A stretch of 22,324 nt of DNA from Nitrospira sp. (GCA_005116795.1 SWDL01000008.1:1-22324), one strand, 5' to 3'; shown: positions 14,211-22,324, numbered from the stretch's first letter. Translations and numbers: made by a program. Notes: generated by a model from the letters alone, not told the origin.

Positions 14211-15388
14211 CAGCATGCCTCCTCGCGTGAACGGTCTGCCGGACCCGGCATGGCGTCCGGGTCTCCTCCCGGAGCCGAACACACCGATTCCCGAGCGACG
14301 TAAAATTCACGCCGAAACTGCGCGAAGCGGCCCGATTCGATGGCGAGACGCATTCGGCGCATGAGATCCGCAAAATAGGAGAGATTGTGGAGCGTGTTGA
14401 GCCGGACCCCCAACATTTCCTTGGAGAGAAAGAGGTGATGGAGGTAGGCCCGTGAAAAGCGACGGCACACCTCGCACCCACAGGCAGGATCGATCGCCTG
14501 CTCGTCACGCGCATACCGGGCCTGTTTGATCAGCACCCTCCCAAACGAGGTAAACAACCAGCCCGTCCGCCCGTGTCGGGTCGGCACGACGCAATCAAAC
14601 ATGTCGATGCCCCGAGCCACCCCTTCAACGAGATCCTCCGGCATACCGACGCCCATCAGATAGCGCGGTCGATCGGTCGGCAAGACCGGTGCCACGGTGT
14701 CGAGCACGCGATGCATGACCGACTTTTCTTCTCCCACCGAAAGTCCGCCGATCGCATACCCGTCAAACCTCAGGGACACAAGGTCCTGCGCCGAGGCCAA
14801 GCGGAGCGAGGCATCCGCCCCTCCCTGCACGATTCCGAAGAGGGCCTGATCCGTTCGCCGCTTGGCCGAGAGACACCGCCGCGCCCACCGACCCGTCCGC
14901 TCCATCGCCTCCTGAACCGCCTGGGGAGGGGATGGCAGGGCCACGCACTCGTCAAAGGCCATGATGATGTCCGCTCCGAGCTGCTCCTGAATCTCAATGG
15001 ACCGCTCGGGCGTCAGATGGTGCAGGGAGCCATCGATGTGCGACTGGAAGGTGACCCCATCCTCCGCCACGGTTCGGAGCTTAGCCAGACTGAACACCTG
15101 AAACCCTCCGCTGTCGGTCAGGATCGCACCCGGCCATCCCGTAAACGTATGCAGCCCGCCCATCGACGCCACGAGACCGTGTCCGGGTCTCAGCGAGAGA
15201 TGATAGGCATTGTTGAGAATCAATCCGAACCCGAGCCGCTCCACATCCTCCGGCCCCAGCCCCTTGACCGTCCCCAGAGACCCGACGGGCATGAAGGCCG
15301 GGGTCTCGACGCTGCCGTGCCGGGTCCGCAGGGTTCCGCGCCGGACGACGCCGCCGTCATCGGTCTGCTTCAGCTCAAATCCAAACAT
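14210..15388 (-). CDS. tgt: tRNA-guanine(34) transglycosylase (queuine tRNA-ribosyltransferase)
   Basis: Exchanges guanine 34 for preQ1 in tRNAs with GUN anticodons, a step in queuosine formation. Catalytic Asp92 in TDSGGFQVFS, nucleophile Asp265 in DMFDCVVPTRHGRTG, substrate-recognition FDECV and YAIGGLSVGE, and the zinc site Cys303-x-Cys305-xx-Cys308 with His334 are all present. 392 aa is slightly long owing to a C-terminal tail. The order tgt-yajC-secD-secF is common in bacteria, which supports the call. It follows argS by 31 bases. Confidence 0.97.
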   Translation of the reverse strand: MFGFELKQTDDGGVVRRGTLRTRHGSVETPAFMPVGSLGTVKGLGPEDVERLGFGLILNNAYHLSLRPGHGLVASMGGLHTFTGWPGAILTDSGGFQVFSLAKLRTVAEDGVTFQSHIDGSLHHLTPERSIEIQEQLGADIIMAFDECVALPSPPQAVQEAMERTGRWARRCLSAKRRTDQALFGIVQGGADASLRLASAQDLVSLRFDGYAIGGLSVGEEKSVMHRVLDTVAPVLPTDRPRYLMGVGMPEDLVEGVARGIDMFDCVVPTRHGRTGWLFTSFGRVLIKQARYARDEQAIDPACGCEVCRRFSRAYLHHLFLSKEMLGVRLNTLHNLSYFADLMRRMRLAIESGRFAQFRREFYVARESVCSAPGGDPDAMPGPADRSREEAC

Positions 15389-15419
15389 GCGTGATCACCC
15401 TGCGACGGTCCTCTCCCCG

Positions 15420-17183
15420 CTACATGCGATCCGGGGCTGAAATGCCGAGCAGGGAAAGTCCGTTTTCCAGCACCTGCCTGACCTGGCCCATCAGCACCAG
15501 TCGCGCGGCCGTCACGGCCGGCGTCAAGGGCTCCCGGTGGTTTCGGCATTGGGCGGCCGCCTCTGACCCGAAGGCCGGCTCCTCCTCGGTGGACTCTTCC
15601 GCTGAGACCGTGGGGAGCACGCGATGCTTGAAATAATACGTATGGATCAGGCCCGCCAATTCTTGCAGATAGAAGGTCACCCGGTGCGGCTCCAGTGCCG
15701 CCGCGCTGCCCTCCAGGACCGAGGGATAGGCCGACAACTTGCGCACCAGGGCCAGGCTGTCGGCATCGGCCAGGAGGGATAGGTCCGCCTCGCCGGTCTT
15801 CGGCACGACGATCCCCCGCTCCTGCGCCACTCGGAACACACTCGCCAGCCGAGCGTGGGCATACTGCACGTAGTAGACCGGATTGTCGGCGGACCGCCGC
15901 TTCGCCAGTTCCAGGTCAAAGTCCAGCGGCGTATCCGACCGGCGCATGAGGAAGAAGAACTTGGCGGCGTCCGCCCCGACTTCGCTCAGGACTTCTCGCA
16001 TGGTGACGAACTCGCCTGCGCGCTTCGACATTTCCACTTTGGCCCCGCCGCGCAGGAGATGCACCATCTGCACCAGCACCACGCGCAGCCGGTCGGCCGG
16101 ATGCCCGTATGCCTGCACCACCGCCTGCATTCGAGGAATATACCCGTGATGGTCCGCGCCCCAGACGTCGATGAGGAGATCGTACCCGCGCTGCAACTTG
16201 TCGCGGTGATAGGCGATATCCGCCGCCAGATAGGTGTAGTCCCCCTCCCGCTTCCGAACCACGCGATCTTTTTCATCGCCATAGACCGACGACCGGAACC
16301 AGAGGGCGCCGTCCTCTTCGAACACGAGCGCGCGCGTGCGGAGCTCGTTCAAGACCTGGTCGACCACGCCGGTCGCCGACTGCCCCGCTTCGCTATACCA
16401 GGAGTCGAACACAATGCCGAACTCCTTGAGGTCCTTCTGAATGGCTTCGAGCAGTTCGGCGTAGGCCAGATCACGGCAGCGAGACTCCGCCTCCGGCGCG
16501 GGCAGTGTCAAGAGCGCATCGCCCAGCCGATCGGCGACCAGGCCGGCCACATCGTTGATGTACTCGCCATGATAGCCGTCTTCCGGGAGTGACGCGGCGC
16601 GTCCCATCCGCTCCTGATAGCGGACATACACCGAGGCGCCCAACAGTTTCATCTGGCGGCCGGCATCATTGATGTAATACTCCTGCACGACGTGATACCC
16701 CGCCGCGATCAAGAGTCTGGCCAGGGCCTGCCCGACCGCTGCGCCACGGCCATGGCCGACATGGAGGGGTCCCGTGGGATTGGCGCTGACGAACTCGATC
16801 AAGACCTTGCGTCCCTGCCCTAGGTCGCAGCGCCCGTAGGCAGCCCCCGAGGACTCGATTTCACCCAGCACCGCCAGCCACAGCTTCGGCTTGACGGTCA
16901 TATTGAGGAAGCCCGGCTTGGCGATCTCTACGCGATCAAAAATCGCCTCCCGCTTGCTCATGTTGTCGAGGATGATCTGCGCCACCTCAAGCGGGGCGCG
17001 CCGCTCGCTGGAAGCCAGGTTCATGGCGACCGTCGATGCCAAGTCGCCCCATTCTGCCCGCTTGGGCAGATCGAGGGTCAGCAGAGGCATTGACCGGAGC
17101 GTCAGGAGGCCGCGCTCATGCGCCCGCTGGAGCGCATCCTGGAGCGCATCGACGACAGTGGTCCTGACGAGATCTGACGGCAT
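15420..17183 (-). CDS. argS: arginyl-tRNA synthetase
   Basis: Class I synthetase charging tRNA-Arg. 587 aa. ATP site HVGH (141-144) in SANPTGPLHVGHGRG, a KMSKS-type loop reading EMSKR (384-388), GADHHGYIPRM, and the DALR anticodon-binding end RQVLENGLSLLGISAPDRM. A glutamate-rich stretch of about 30 residues (524-553) precedes the last helices and looks like an insertion relative to the usual HRVL-to-AARL junction. Start: ATG 17183; the open frame from 17237 includes the promoter-proximal region and gives no family similarity. The ribosome site is weak (GAGAGA). Confidence 0.96.
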   Translation of the reverse strand: MPSDLVRTTVVDALQDALQRAHERGLLTLRSMPLLTLDLPKRAEWGDLASTVAMNLASSERRAPLEVAQIILDNMSKREAIFDRVEIAKPGFLNMTVKPKLWLAVLGEIESSGAAYGRCDLGQGRKVLIEFVSANPTGPLHVGHGRGAAVGQALARLLIAAGYHVVQEYYINDAGRQMKLLGASVYVRYQERMGRAASLPEDGYHGEYINDVAGLVADRLGDALLTLPAPEAESRCRDLAYAELLEAIQKDLKEFGIVFDSWYSEAGQSATGVVDQVLNELRTRALVFEEDGALWFRSSVYGDEKDRVVRKREGDYTYLAADIAYHRDKLQRGYDLLIDVWGADHHGYIPRMQAVVQAYGHPADRLRVVLVQMVHLLRGGAKVEMSKRAGEFVTMREVLSEVGADAAKFFFLMRRSDTPLDFDLELAKRRSADNPVYYVQYAHARLASVFRVAQERGIVVPKTGEADLSLLADADSLALVRKLSAYPSVLEGSAAALEPHRVTFYLQELAGLIHTYYFKHRVLPTVSAEESTEEEPAFGSEAAAQCRNHREPLTPAVTAARLVLMGQVRQVLENGLSLLGISAPDRM

Positions 17184-17227
17184 GAATCTCTCTAACCCAT
17201 TGAAGATGTAAAGATTTTTAACGGGGC

Positions 17228-17256
17228 ACTGTAGCATAACCTGCGAGTCAGAACAA
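17228..17256 (-). promoter_or_regulatory. extended -10 promoter candidate for the argS-tgt-yajC-secDF unit
   Basis: On the - strand TTGTTC (17251-17256), a 17-base spacer and TACAGT (17228-17233), the latter preceded by TGC (extended -10). Weak hexamers, but well placed in the 105-base gap before argS. Confidence 0.45.
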
Positions 17257-17288
17257 GTTGAAGAAAGTCGTCGGCAGGAGGATAGTGG

Positions 17289-18308
17289 TCACCGCTCGCT
17301 CCGTTCCATTGCGTACAGGCAGGACTCGAGCAGTTCCTGCACGGACAACGAGAGACAGGGCTTAGACCGACAGCCGGTCACGGTGGCCCAATCCTCGCAC
17401 AGGCACTCGAGACCTCGTATGATGGAGATCAGCGGTCCGCGGGGAGCCCATCGAGAGGGATCTGTCGGTCCGAAGGCCGCCACGGTCCGGCAATGGAGCC
17501 ACGCAGCCAGATGGGTCAGGCCGGAGTCATGCCCGACAAACAGCGAGGCCTGGCGTAGGACTCCGGCGATCGTCCCGATGGGGTGATCCCGGACCACCGG
17601 AACCTCGGATGACATCTCCGTCACAAGGTCATGCAGCGCCTGATGATCCGCGGGGCCACCAATCAGAAATGGGCGACACCCCTGCAGTCTCATCGCGCCG
17701 ATGAGCTCAGCCAAGCGTGAAGAGGGTAGGCACTTGTGCCGACTGCCGCTTCCCGGATGAACCGCGACCAGGTCGTCTCGGGGATCAAGCCCTACCGACT
17801 CGAGCAGGCGACGCCCTTCCTGATTCAGCGACTCCGGCAGCCTCAATGGATCGGACGAACGGAGATGAGGATCGGCCAATCCAACGGCCTCGCCGAATCG
17901 GTCCTGTTGATGGCGGCTCTTCAGCCCACTATCATGCGGCGATCCGCTCAGGACCCTCCGTGCCCCCATGGCGAGGAGAGACCGCTGCAATTCCTCCTGT
18001 CCCGACGACAACCAGGCCACGGCCACATCACACCGCGCCAGCCAATCGACCACCGGCTGCGGCGCAGATGCAGGGCCGGCATACAACAGGGCCAACAGGT
18101 TGTCCGACCACGGAAAGGCTTGCTCCACTTCTCCGCATTGGAGCAGCAACAGGGCAATATCATCTCGGGCGAGGAGACCCATTGATCGGCCTGGCCACTG
18201 ACGACGGATGTTGCGGAGGGCGGGGAGCGCCAGCAGGACATCACCCAGGGCCCCCGGGTGGATCACGAAGACCGTCCGTCTCTCATCAGTTGACGGGAGC
18301 GTTCCCAT
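17289..18308 (-). CDS. glycosyltransferase family 9 (heptosyltransferase-like)
   Basis: Probably transfers a sugar from an ADP-heptose-like donor during lipopolysaccharide core assembly on the cytoplasmic face of the membrane. 339 aa. The N-terminal Rossmann part begins VFVIHPGALGDVLLALPAL, and the C-terminal half has AVHPGSGSRHKCLP and FVGHDSGLTHLAAWLHCRTV followed by AAFGPTDPSRWAPRG, all signatures of this family. Which heptosyltransferase (WaaF/WaaC/WaaQ-like) cannot be decided. Start: ATG 18308 (a GTG two codons earlier is an alternative); it overlaps the end of mobA by 23 bases, so coupling is likely. Confidence 0.9.
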   Translation of the reverse strand: MGTLPSTDERRTVFVIHPGALGDVLLALPALRNIRRQWPGRSMGLLARDDIALLLLQCGEVEQAFPWSDNLLALLYAGPASAPQPVVDWLARCDVAVAWLSSGQEELQRSLLAMGARRVLSGSPHDSGLKSRHQQDRFGEAVGLADPHLRSSDPLRLPESLNQEGRRLLESVGLDPRDDLVAVHPGSGSRHKCLPSSRLAELIGAMRLQGCRPFLIGGPADHQALHDLVTEMSSEVPVVRDHPIGTIAGVLRQASLFVGHDSGLTHLAAWLHCRTVAAFGPTDPSRWAPRGPLISIIRGLECLCEDWATVTGCRSKPCLSLSVQELLESCLYAMERSER

Positions 18309-18927
18309 GCGCACGAGACGAGAGGAGCTTTCTGGCCATTTCCAGGTCGGCCGGGGTATTGACGTTCAAGAAAGACTTTAGATAAGGATCAATCGAACAA
18401 AGCGCAGCCTCTTCTATTCTTCTGATCCTCAGCAAAGGAGCCTGAAGCAAGTGCTGTAGCTTCAGATCTCCGGAGTCCATCATCTGTTCGAGATACGGAA
18501 GGCAGGCCTTCCCGTAGATCGCATGCATCGGCTGGAGACCCGTACCAACAAGGCAAGGTATGACGATATCGGTCTCCTCTTCATCGGCCAGCATTTTCTT
18601 GATTGTTCCTGGATCCAAACAGGGCATGTCACAGGCCACGGCAAAGACTGAGCGTCTCCTTGTGGTCTTCAGGCCGGTATAGAGGCCTCCGGCGGTCGCG
18701 TAGCCTGGCCTCAGATCTGTCACGACCGGATAGCCGAACCCGTCCAGTCGGGGATCAGGCTGTGCGGCGACGATCAGCACCTCGGAAAAGATCGGGGCCA
18801 AGACTTCGAACACACGTTCGATGAGCGGCTTCCCTCCGATCTCAAGAAAACGTTTATCCTGCCCCATGCGGAGGCTTTTCCCACCGGCCAGGACAATGGC
18901 CGCGATATTCTCCACGGGAAGCTTCAT
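18286..18927 (-). CDS. mobA: molybdenum cofactor guanylyltransferase
   Basis: Adds GMP to molybdopterin to make the guanine dinucleotide cofactor used by DMSO-reductase-type enzymes (nitrate reductase, nitrite oxidoreductase and relatives). 213 aa. Motifs: VLAGGKSLRMGQDK (12-25), GGKPLIERV, and the metal-binding ACDMPCLDPG (Asp100). Start: ATG 18927. An in-frame GTG at 18963 has GGAGG upstream but lies inside the terminator hairpin of the preceding gene. The U-tract ends only about seven bases before the ATG, so expression needs read-through or a promoter inside the upstream gene. It overlaps the glycosyltransferase downstream. Confidence 0.93.
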   Translation of the reverse strand: MKLPVENIAAIVLAGGKSLRMGQDKRFLEIGGKPLIERVFEVLAPIFSEVLIVAAQPDPRLDGFGYPVVTDLRPGYATAGGLYTGLKTTRRRSVFAVACDMPCLDPGTIKKMLADEEETDIVIPCLVGTGLQPMHAIYGKACLPYLEQMMDSGDLKLQHLLQAPLLRIRRIEEAALCSIDPYLKSFLNVNTPADLEMARKLLSSRAHGNAPVN

Positions 18928-18934
18928 CGTGGTC

Positions 18935-18970
18935 AAAAAACAAAGGGGTGGGCGTTGTGACACCCACCCC
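18935..18970 (-). terminator. strong intrinsic terminator after the cytochrome operon
   Basis: On the - strand an 11-pair stem (one G-U) with a 4-base loop, arms 18960-18970 and 18945-18955, is followed by TTTGTTTTTT (18944 down to 18935). It lies 30 bases beyond the haem protein's stop and immediately before the mobA start codon. Confidence 0.9.
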
Positions 18971-18999
18971 CTCCGGTCGAACAGCGGTCCAGGACTTTC

Positions 19000-20784
19000 T
19001 TAGAGCACTTTTCCTCGCCGCTTGTTGGCTCGACGGGTCAACACCCACCCTTCCAACAAGATCACACCTACGCCGATCACCAGCGGGTAGATATACACTT
19101 CTCTCGGAATCGGCGGCTGGAGGAACGTGTAGTAGAAGGCCGACACCGCCATCTTTCGGCCCGCATCCCCATTGTGTCCATCCCAGGCAAAGAAGACGAT
19201 GGGGATGTACTTGCCCATGTCGAACTGGGTGTCCTCCTCGTACTCCCCTTTCAGCGGCCGCTTCACCATGAGCGTCCAACGGCCGTTCTTCCACTCGCTC
19301 TTCATGATCGTGATCTTCTCGTTGAAATCATCGCGCGCTTCAAAGTCCTGATCCCAACCCGTCCCCGTGAAGGCCCGGATGGACCCATCCGCTTCCCACT
19401 TCATGATATCCGCAGCAAACTTCTGATCGCCCCAGAGATACCGTGGCTTGAAGGGGGGCGGAATCTCTTGCCACTTCACCGGAAACTGGAAGGCAACGGC
19501 ATCGTTATAGACCGTGTACTTGTTCTGGTGCCCAGCGATTGAGCTTTCCTCTCCGGTCTTGGGGTCCTGTTCTTTGACCCCATACTGATCCAGATTCACC
19601 TCGGTCGGCTCCCAGGGCAATTTGGTCTCAGCGACACTCTTGGTCCGATCGTCCCACTGAATCAAGAACACCACATCCTTGTCGTTGTACAAAGACTTCA
19701 CCCAGAGATCATCGATCCGATTCACAAAGTTTCTGGGCTTGTGGGTGATCTGACCGCCCATGGCCACGTATCGACGCCCTTGCTTCGCCCACATGTCGTT
19801 TTCCGGATCGTCGGAAATGTCCCCTTCAACAGAAAAAGACGGAATCACGAAGTTGATCTTCGGCTTATCCGTCAGAGGATCGATGGGCAAGGGATTCCCT
19901 TCGCTATCCCGCTCGCAAAGGGAATTCACGAAATTGGCGATGTGCCATCGCTCTTCAACGCTCGTGCTGTCTGCGAACGACGGCATCGGGGTTCCGTTCA
20001 AGCCGGTCGAGAAGGTCCTGAAAATGTTCTTCACATTATAGGGATCGCGGCGGCTGCCCCTGAAGTTCCAACACTTATGCCAATCTGCCGGCTGGATAGA
20101 GAAGCCCCAGTCGTCCTTCAAGTTGAAGGCATTGCCGTCACCACGGCCATCCGTCCCGTGGCACTCAACACACTTCTTGTCCACGACCAACTGAGCGCCC
20201 TTGTCGATACTCTCTTTATTGGCCGGCGTGGCCTTCAGGCCCGCCAGATCCAGAACCGTCTGCGTTTCGCTCGCCTTATCGTCGAACTTTCGATCCTTCA
20301 CCAACTGGCTCGTGACGAAAGACAACACTTGCAGTCTCTGCTCTTCCGACAAGATGCCTTCCCATGGCGGCATGGCAGATCCCGGCAACCCGTGCGTGAC
20401 GGTCTCAAAGAGATCATTCTGACCGGCAACCGGCTTGGTGGCATCGAACAGAGGAAGTTCACCACTGGCCGTATGTCGAATCTTGAAGGTCCCCTGGTTG
20501 AAGTTACGGGGACGCGGCCACAAACGGTCGGCGGCGGGGCCGTCGCCGGCTCCCTCCACCCCGTGGCACCAGACACACTTTGTGAAGTAGACCCGCTTGC
20601 CCGCCTCGATCATCTCTGCAGATGGAAGGTTCACGAGTTCACTTTTTTTGAAGCCTTCGGGGAGCCCACCGCCCTCTTGGGCGAAGGACCACATCCCCGC
20701 GCTCCCGGCCACCATGGTCATCCCGATGGCTCCCATCAGAATACTCCCGATCTTACTCGTCATCAAACCGTTTCTCATGGACAT
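19000..20784 (-). CDS. dihaem cytochrome c fused to ethylbenzene-dehydrogenase-type haem-b domain, membrane anchored (NxrC-like)
   Basis: 594 aa. A signal sequence (hydrophobic about 11-33, cleavage likely after SFA at 35) is followed by two cytochrome c modules. Haem site CVWCH is at 70-74 with axial-Met candidate in SAMPPW (138), and CVECH at 205-209 with TPMPSF (268). From about 310 to 555 comes a domain resembling the haem-b gamma subunit of ethylbenzene dehydrogenase/nitrite oxidoreductase (VKSLYNDKDVVFLIQWDD, KFAADIMKWEADGSIRAF, GRWTLMVKRPL). A C-terminal helix (about 563-582) and basic tail anchor it. Start: ATG 20784 or the ATG at 20778. It is 28 bases after the membrane cytochrome and ends at a terminator. 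Predicted extracytoplasmic electron carrier; the redox partner is not in the window. Confidence 0.88.
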   Translation of the reverse strand: MSMRNGLMTSKIGSILMGAIGMTMVAGSAGMWSFAQEGGGLPEGFKKSELVNLPSAEMIEAGKRVYFTKCVWCHGVEGAGDGPAADRLWPRPRNFNQGTFKIRHTASGELPLFDATKPVAGQNDLFETVTHGLPGSAMPPWEGILSEEQRLQVLSFVTSQLVKDRKFDDKASETQTVLDLAGLKATPANKESIDKGAQLVVDKKCVECHGTDGRGDGNAFNLKDDWGFSIQPADWHKCWNFRGSRRDPYNVKNIFRTFSTGLNGTPMPSFADSTSVEERWHIANFVNSLCERDSEGNPLPIDPLTDKPKINFVIPSFSVEGDISDDPENDMWAKQGRRYVAMGGQITHKPRNFVNRIDDLWVKSLYNDKDVVFLIQWDDRTKSVAETKLPWEPTEVNLDQYGVKEQDPKTGEESSIAGHQNKYTVYNDAVAFQFPVKWQEIPPPFKPRYLWGDQKFAADIMKWEADGSIRAFTGTGWDQDFEARDDFNEKITIMKSEWKNGRWTLMVKRPLKGEYEEDTQFDMGKYIPIVFFAWDGHNGDAGRKMAVSAFYYTFLQPPIPREVYIYPLVIGVGVILLEGWVLTRRANKRRGKVL

Positions 20785-20812
20785 CCCTCTTCCAATCTTT
20801 TAACCGATGAGA

Positions 20813-21850
20813 TTAGTCCCAAGTCCGGGGATAGTATCCGGTATGCCAATACTCAAAGAGGACGACTTTCCAGATCTCATCCACGGTCAAGTGCTGTTCC
20901 CAGGGTGGCATCACGGACGCCCAGGGAAACGCTTCGTTCGGAAGCCCAATGCCTCCCTTGGACACGCGCCAGAAAATAAAGGTTTCTTGAAGCTGGGCAA
21001 TCGTTCCCGGATCGGTAAAGTTAGCCGGAATGGGATTGAAGGCGAAGGCGTGCAAGCCGCGCCCGTTCAAATTGTCCCCGTGGCAGAAGTGACAGTTCTG
21101 GAAGAAGATCTCGCCACCCTCCCGAACATACTTGAGGTAGCCTTCCGCCTTCGGATCCCACGGATTGGCATCAGACTTCATCAATCGGCCCATCGACTGC
21201 TCGACGATGCGAGCGTTGGAAAACTCCTGGTCATATTTGCCCTCGGAATTCACCCGATACGGATTCTGCGAAGTCTGCAGGACGTAGGTCTTGCCATGGA
21301 CCTTGGTGCTGGCTGGAGGCGCCGGATGGACGGTCCGTAACTCGATCGGTTCCTCTGATGACGGCTTCATGGAAAGGAAGGAGAACCCTCCGATGATGAT
21401 GGGCAAGAGGATCAGTGCCAGCGTCCGAATGGCCCTATGAAATCCAGTCTGAGCATCAAGAACATTGAGGATTGGCTGCCGGAACTTCTTCCAATCCTCT
21501 TCGTTGCTGGACATCCACATGAAGACCGCGACCAGGGACACCGTCCCATACATCGCCCGGACGCTGAAGGGAATCGGCGGGTACACTCTGAACTTCAAAT
21601 ACACCCACACAAAGACCCAGAACAGGATGCCCTGCCAGAACCGCGGCATCGGAGTGCCGGCAGCACCCAGCAAATAGCTGATGGCGGTGAAGCCGGCTAC
21701 GAAGCAGGCCAACTCAAAGACCATCTGCATCGGCATGTACCCCTCGACGAGCCTGACGGTCTCCGGGGGGATAATCCCCAACACCATGCTGACCAGGAGG
21801 AGGACGGCCACGCCGCCTACCAACGCGCCTAGATACAGTATACCTTTCAT
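20813..21850 (-). CDS. membrane-anchored monohaem cytochrome c with five predicted helices
   Basis: 345 aa. Hydrophobic segments near 4-26, 43-64, 71-88, 99-114 and 141-161, then a periplasmic cytochrome c domain with CHFCH (253-257) and an axial-Met candidate in VMPPW (314). There is no PEWY motif, so it is not an obvious cytochrome b6/bc subunit IV. I do not recognise the membrane part. Start: ATG 21850 with GAGGAG about nine bases upstream. It sits between two other c-type cytochromes on the same strand, implying a joint electron-transfer complex, possibly quinol-linked (inference). Confidence 0.85.
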   Translation of the reverse strand: MKGILYLGALVGGVAVLLLVSMVLGIIPPETVRLVEGYMPMQMVFELACFVAGFTAISYLLGAAGTPMPRFWQGILFWVFVWVYLKFRVYPPIPFSVRAMYGTVSLVAVFMWMSSNEEDWKKFRQPILNVLDAQTGFHRAIRTLALILLPIIIGGFSFLSMKPSSEEPIELRTVHPAPPASTKVHGKTYVLQTSQNPYRVNSEGKYDQEFSNARIVEQSMGRLMKSDANPWDPKAEGYLKYVREGGEIFFQNCHFCHGDNLNGRGLHAFAFNPIPANFTDPGTIAQLQETFIFWRVSKGGIGLPNEAFPWASVMPPWEQHLTVDEIWKVVLFEYWHTGYYPRTWD

Positions 21851-21915
21851 TGGATCTCTCTCCTCACGTGAAATCGACGAGTCTAATGACGCCTCGGATC
21901 ACTCGGTCGTCATGA

Positions 21916-22324
21916 TTAAGAAATCGGCGGTGGCGCCTTACCGGTTTGGACTTTTGAGAGATAGTCCACGATCTTCTTGATCGCACCCGCGCTTAACTTC
22001 TGGCCGAACACCTTCGGCATCAGGTTATCAGGGAACCCCTTCACAACATAGGTGCTCGGCGACACGACTGATTCCATGATGTATTCAGTGGTATTCTTCG
22101 CCGTGCCTTTATACGCCGGGTCCTTGATCCGGTTCGGTGCGCTCGTCCCCTCTTCGAGCTTGGGGCCTTGGGTGCCGATTGCACCTGGAATCCCAGGAAT
22201 CGTATGGCACACGACGCACTGGGCTTTCGCTAAAATCTGATCCACCGGCTCGGTGCCATCCGCCAACAGAGCGCCACCGGCGCCGGCAGGCGTATCCTCC
22301 TGCATCTTGGGACGGTCCGCTTCG
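21916..22324 (-). CDS. c-type cytochrome, 5' end outside the window
   Basis: The frame stays open to the right edge (EADRPK precedes the first in-window Met), so the start lies beyond 22324. At least 135 residues are visible. One haem site CVVCH (bases 22204-22218) is followed by TIPGIPGAIGTQGPKLEEGT and a C-terminal helix with LMPKVFGQKLSAGAIKKIVD that supplies the axial Met candidate, ending PPPIS. This is an ordinary class I cytochrome c fold; more haems may be outside. It is 65 bases upstream of the membrane cytochrome gene on the same strand. Confidence 0.85.
   Translation of the reverse strand, partial: EADRPKMQEDTPAGAGGALLADGTEPVDQILAKAQCVVCHTIPGIPGAIGTQGPKLEEGTSAPNRIKDPAYKGTAKNTTEYIMESVVSPSTYVVKGFPDNLMPKVFGQKLSAGAIKKIVDYLSKVQTGKAPPPIS

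Noticed and set aside
18928..18963. GTG start for mobA with a good GGAGG motif
   Set aside because: The motif and start are parts of the terminator stem-loop; the added 12 residues do not resemble MobA N-termini.
19741..20979. 412-codon + strand open frame antisense to the haem fusion protein
   Set aside because: The opposite strand encodes clear haem motifs and a signal peptide; the antisense product shows no family features.

Overview
The window is about 22.3 kb of GC-rich, densely coding bacterial DNA with no mobile elements, tRNA/rRNA genes or CRISPR that I could see. The gene set points to a Nitrospira-like member of the Nitrospirota. The main reasons are a prokaryotic ubiquitin-like protein (Pup) outside an actinobacterial context, a K+-independent proton pyrophosphatase, and a c-type cytochrome cluster. 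That cluster holds a protein with two c-type haem sites fused to an ethylbenzene-dehydrogenase-type haem-b domain, as in the gamma-subunit-like (NxrC-like) proteins of nitrite oxidisers. The taxonomic call is inference; no 16S or nxrAB gene is present.

Left part, + strand (1-7162): rpsB (5' end outside the window)-tsf-pyrH-frr-alr, a translation/UMP kinase/alanine racemase run with tight junctions. A good sigma70-like promoter follows, then an Mla-type lipid transport set mlaE-mlaF-mlaD. mlaE carries a 5-bp tandem duplication that shifts the frame and removes the last membrane helix. A NarL/FixJ-type response regulator follows, preceded by a dyad.

Middle, mostly - strand (7277-11070): pup, ending in Gly-Gly-Glu, with its own promoter and a strong intrinsic terminator; then hppA, divergent from a small unknown gene, with two promoters and a perfect dyad in the shared intergenic region; then a monocistronic-looking tatA with a long leader.

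Right part, - strand: argS-tgt-yajC-secD-secF reads as one transcription unit with a candidate promoter before argS (tgt and yajC overlap by one base). To its right lie a family 9 glycosyltransferase and mobA. At the right edge a partial cytochrome c, a five-helix membrane cytochrome c and the dihaem/haem-b fusion protein form an apparent operon. It ends in a strong terminator whose hairpin and U-tract reach to just before the mobA start.

Functionally the right end looks like an envelope-bound respiratory electron-transfer module. Its placement next to mobA, which makes the guanine dinucleotide form of molybdenum cofactor, is suggestive but not proof of a link to a molybdoenzyme. The remainder is housekeeping: translation, protein export (SecDF-YajC, TatA), tRNA modification, cell-wall D-alanine supply, envelope lipid transport and pyrophosphate-driven proton pumping.
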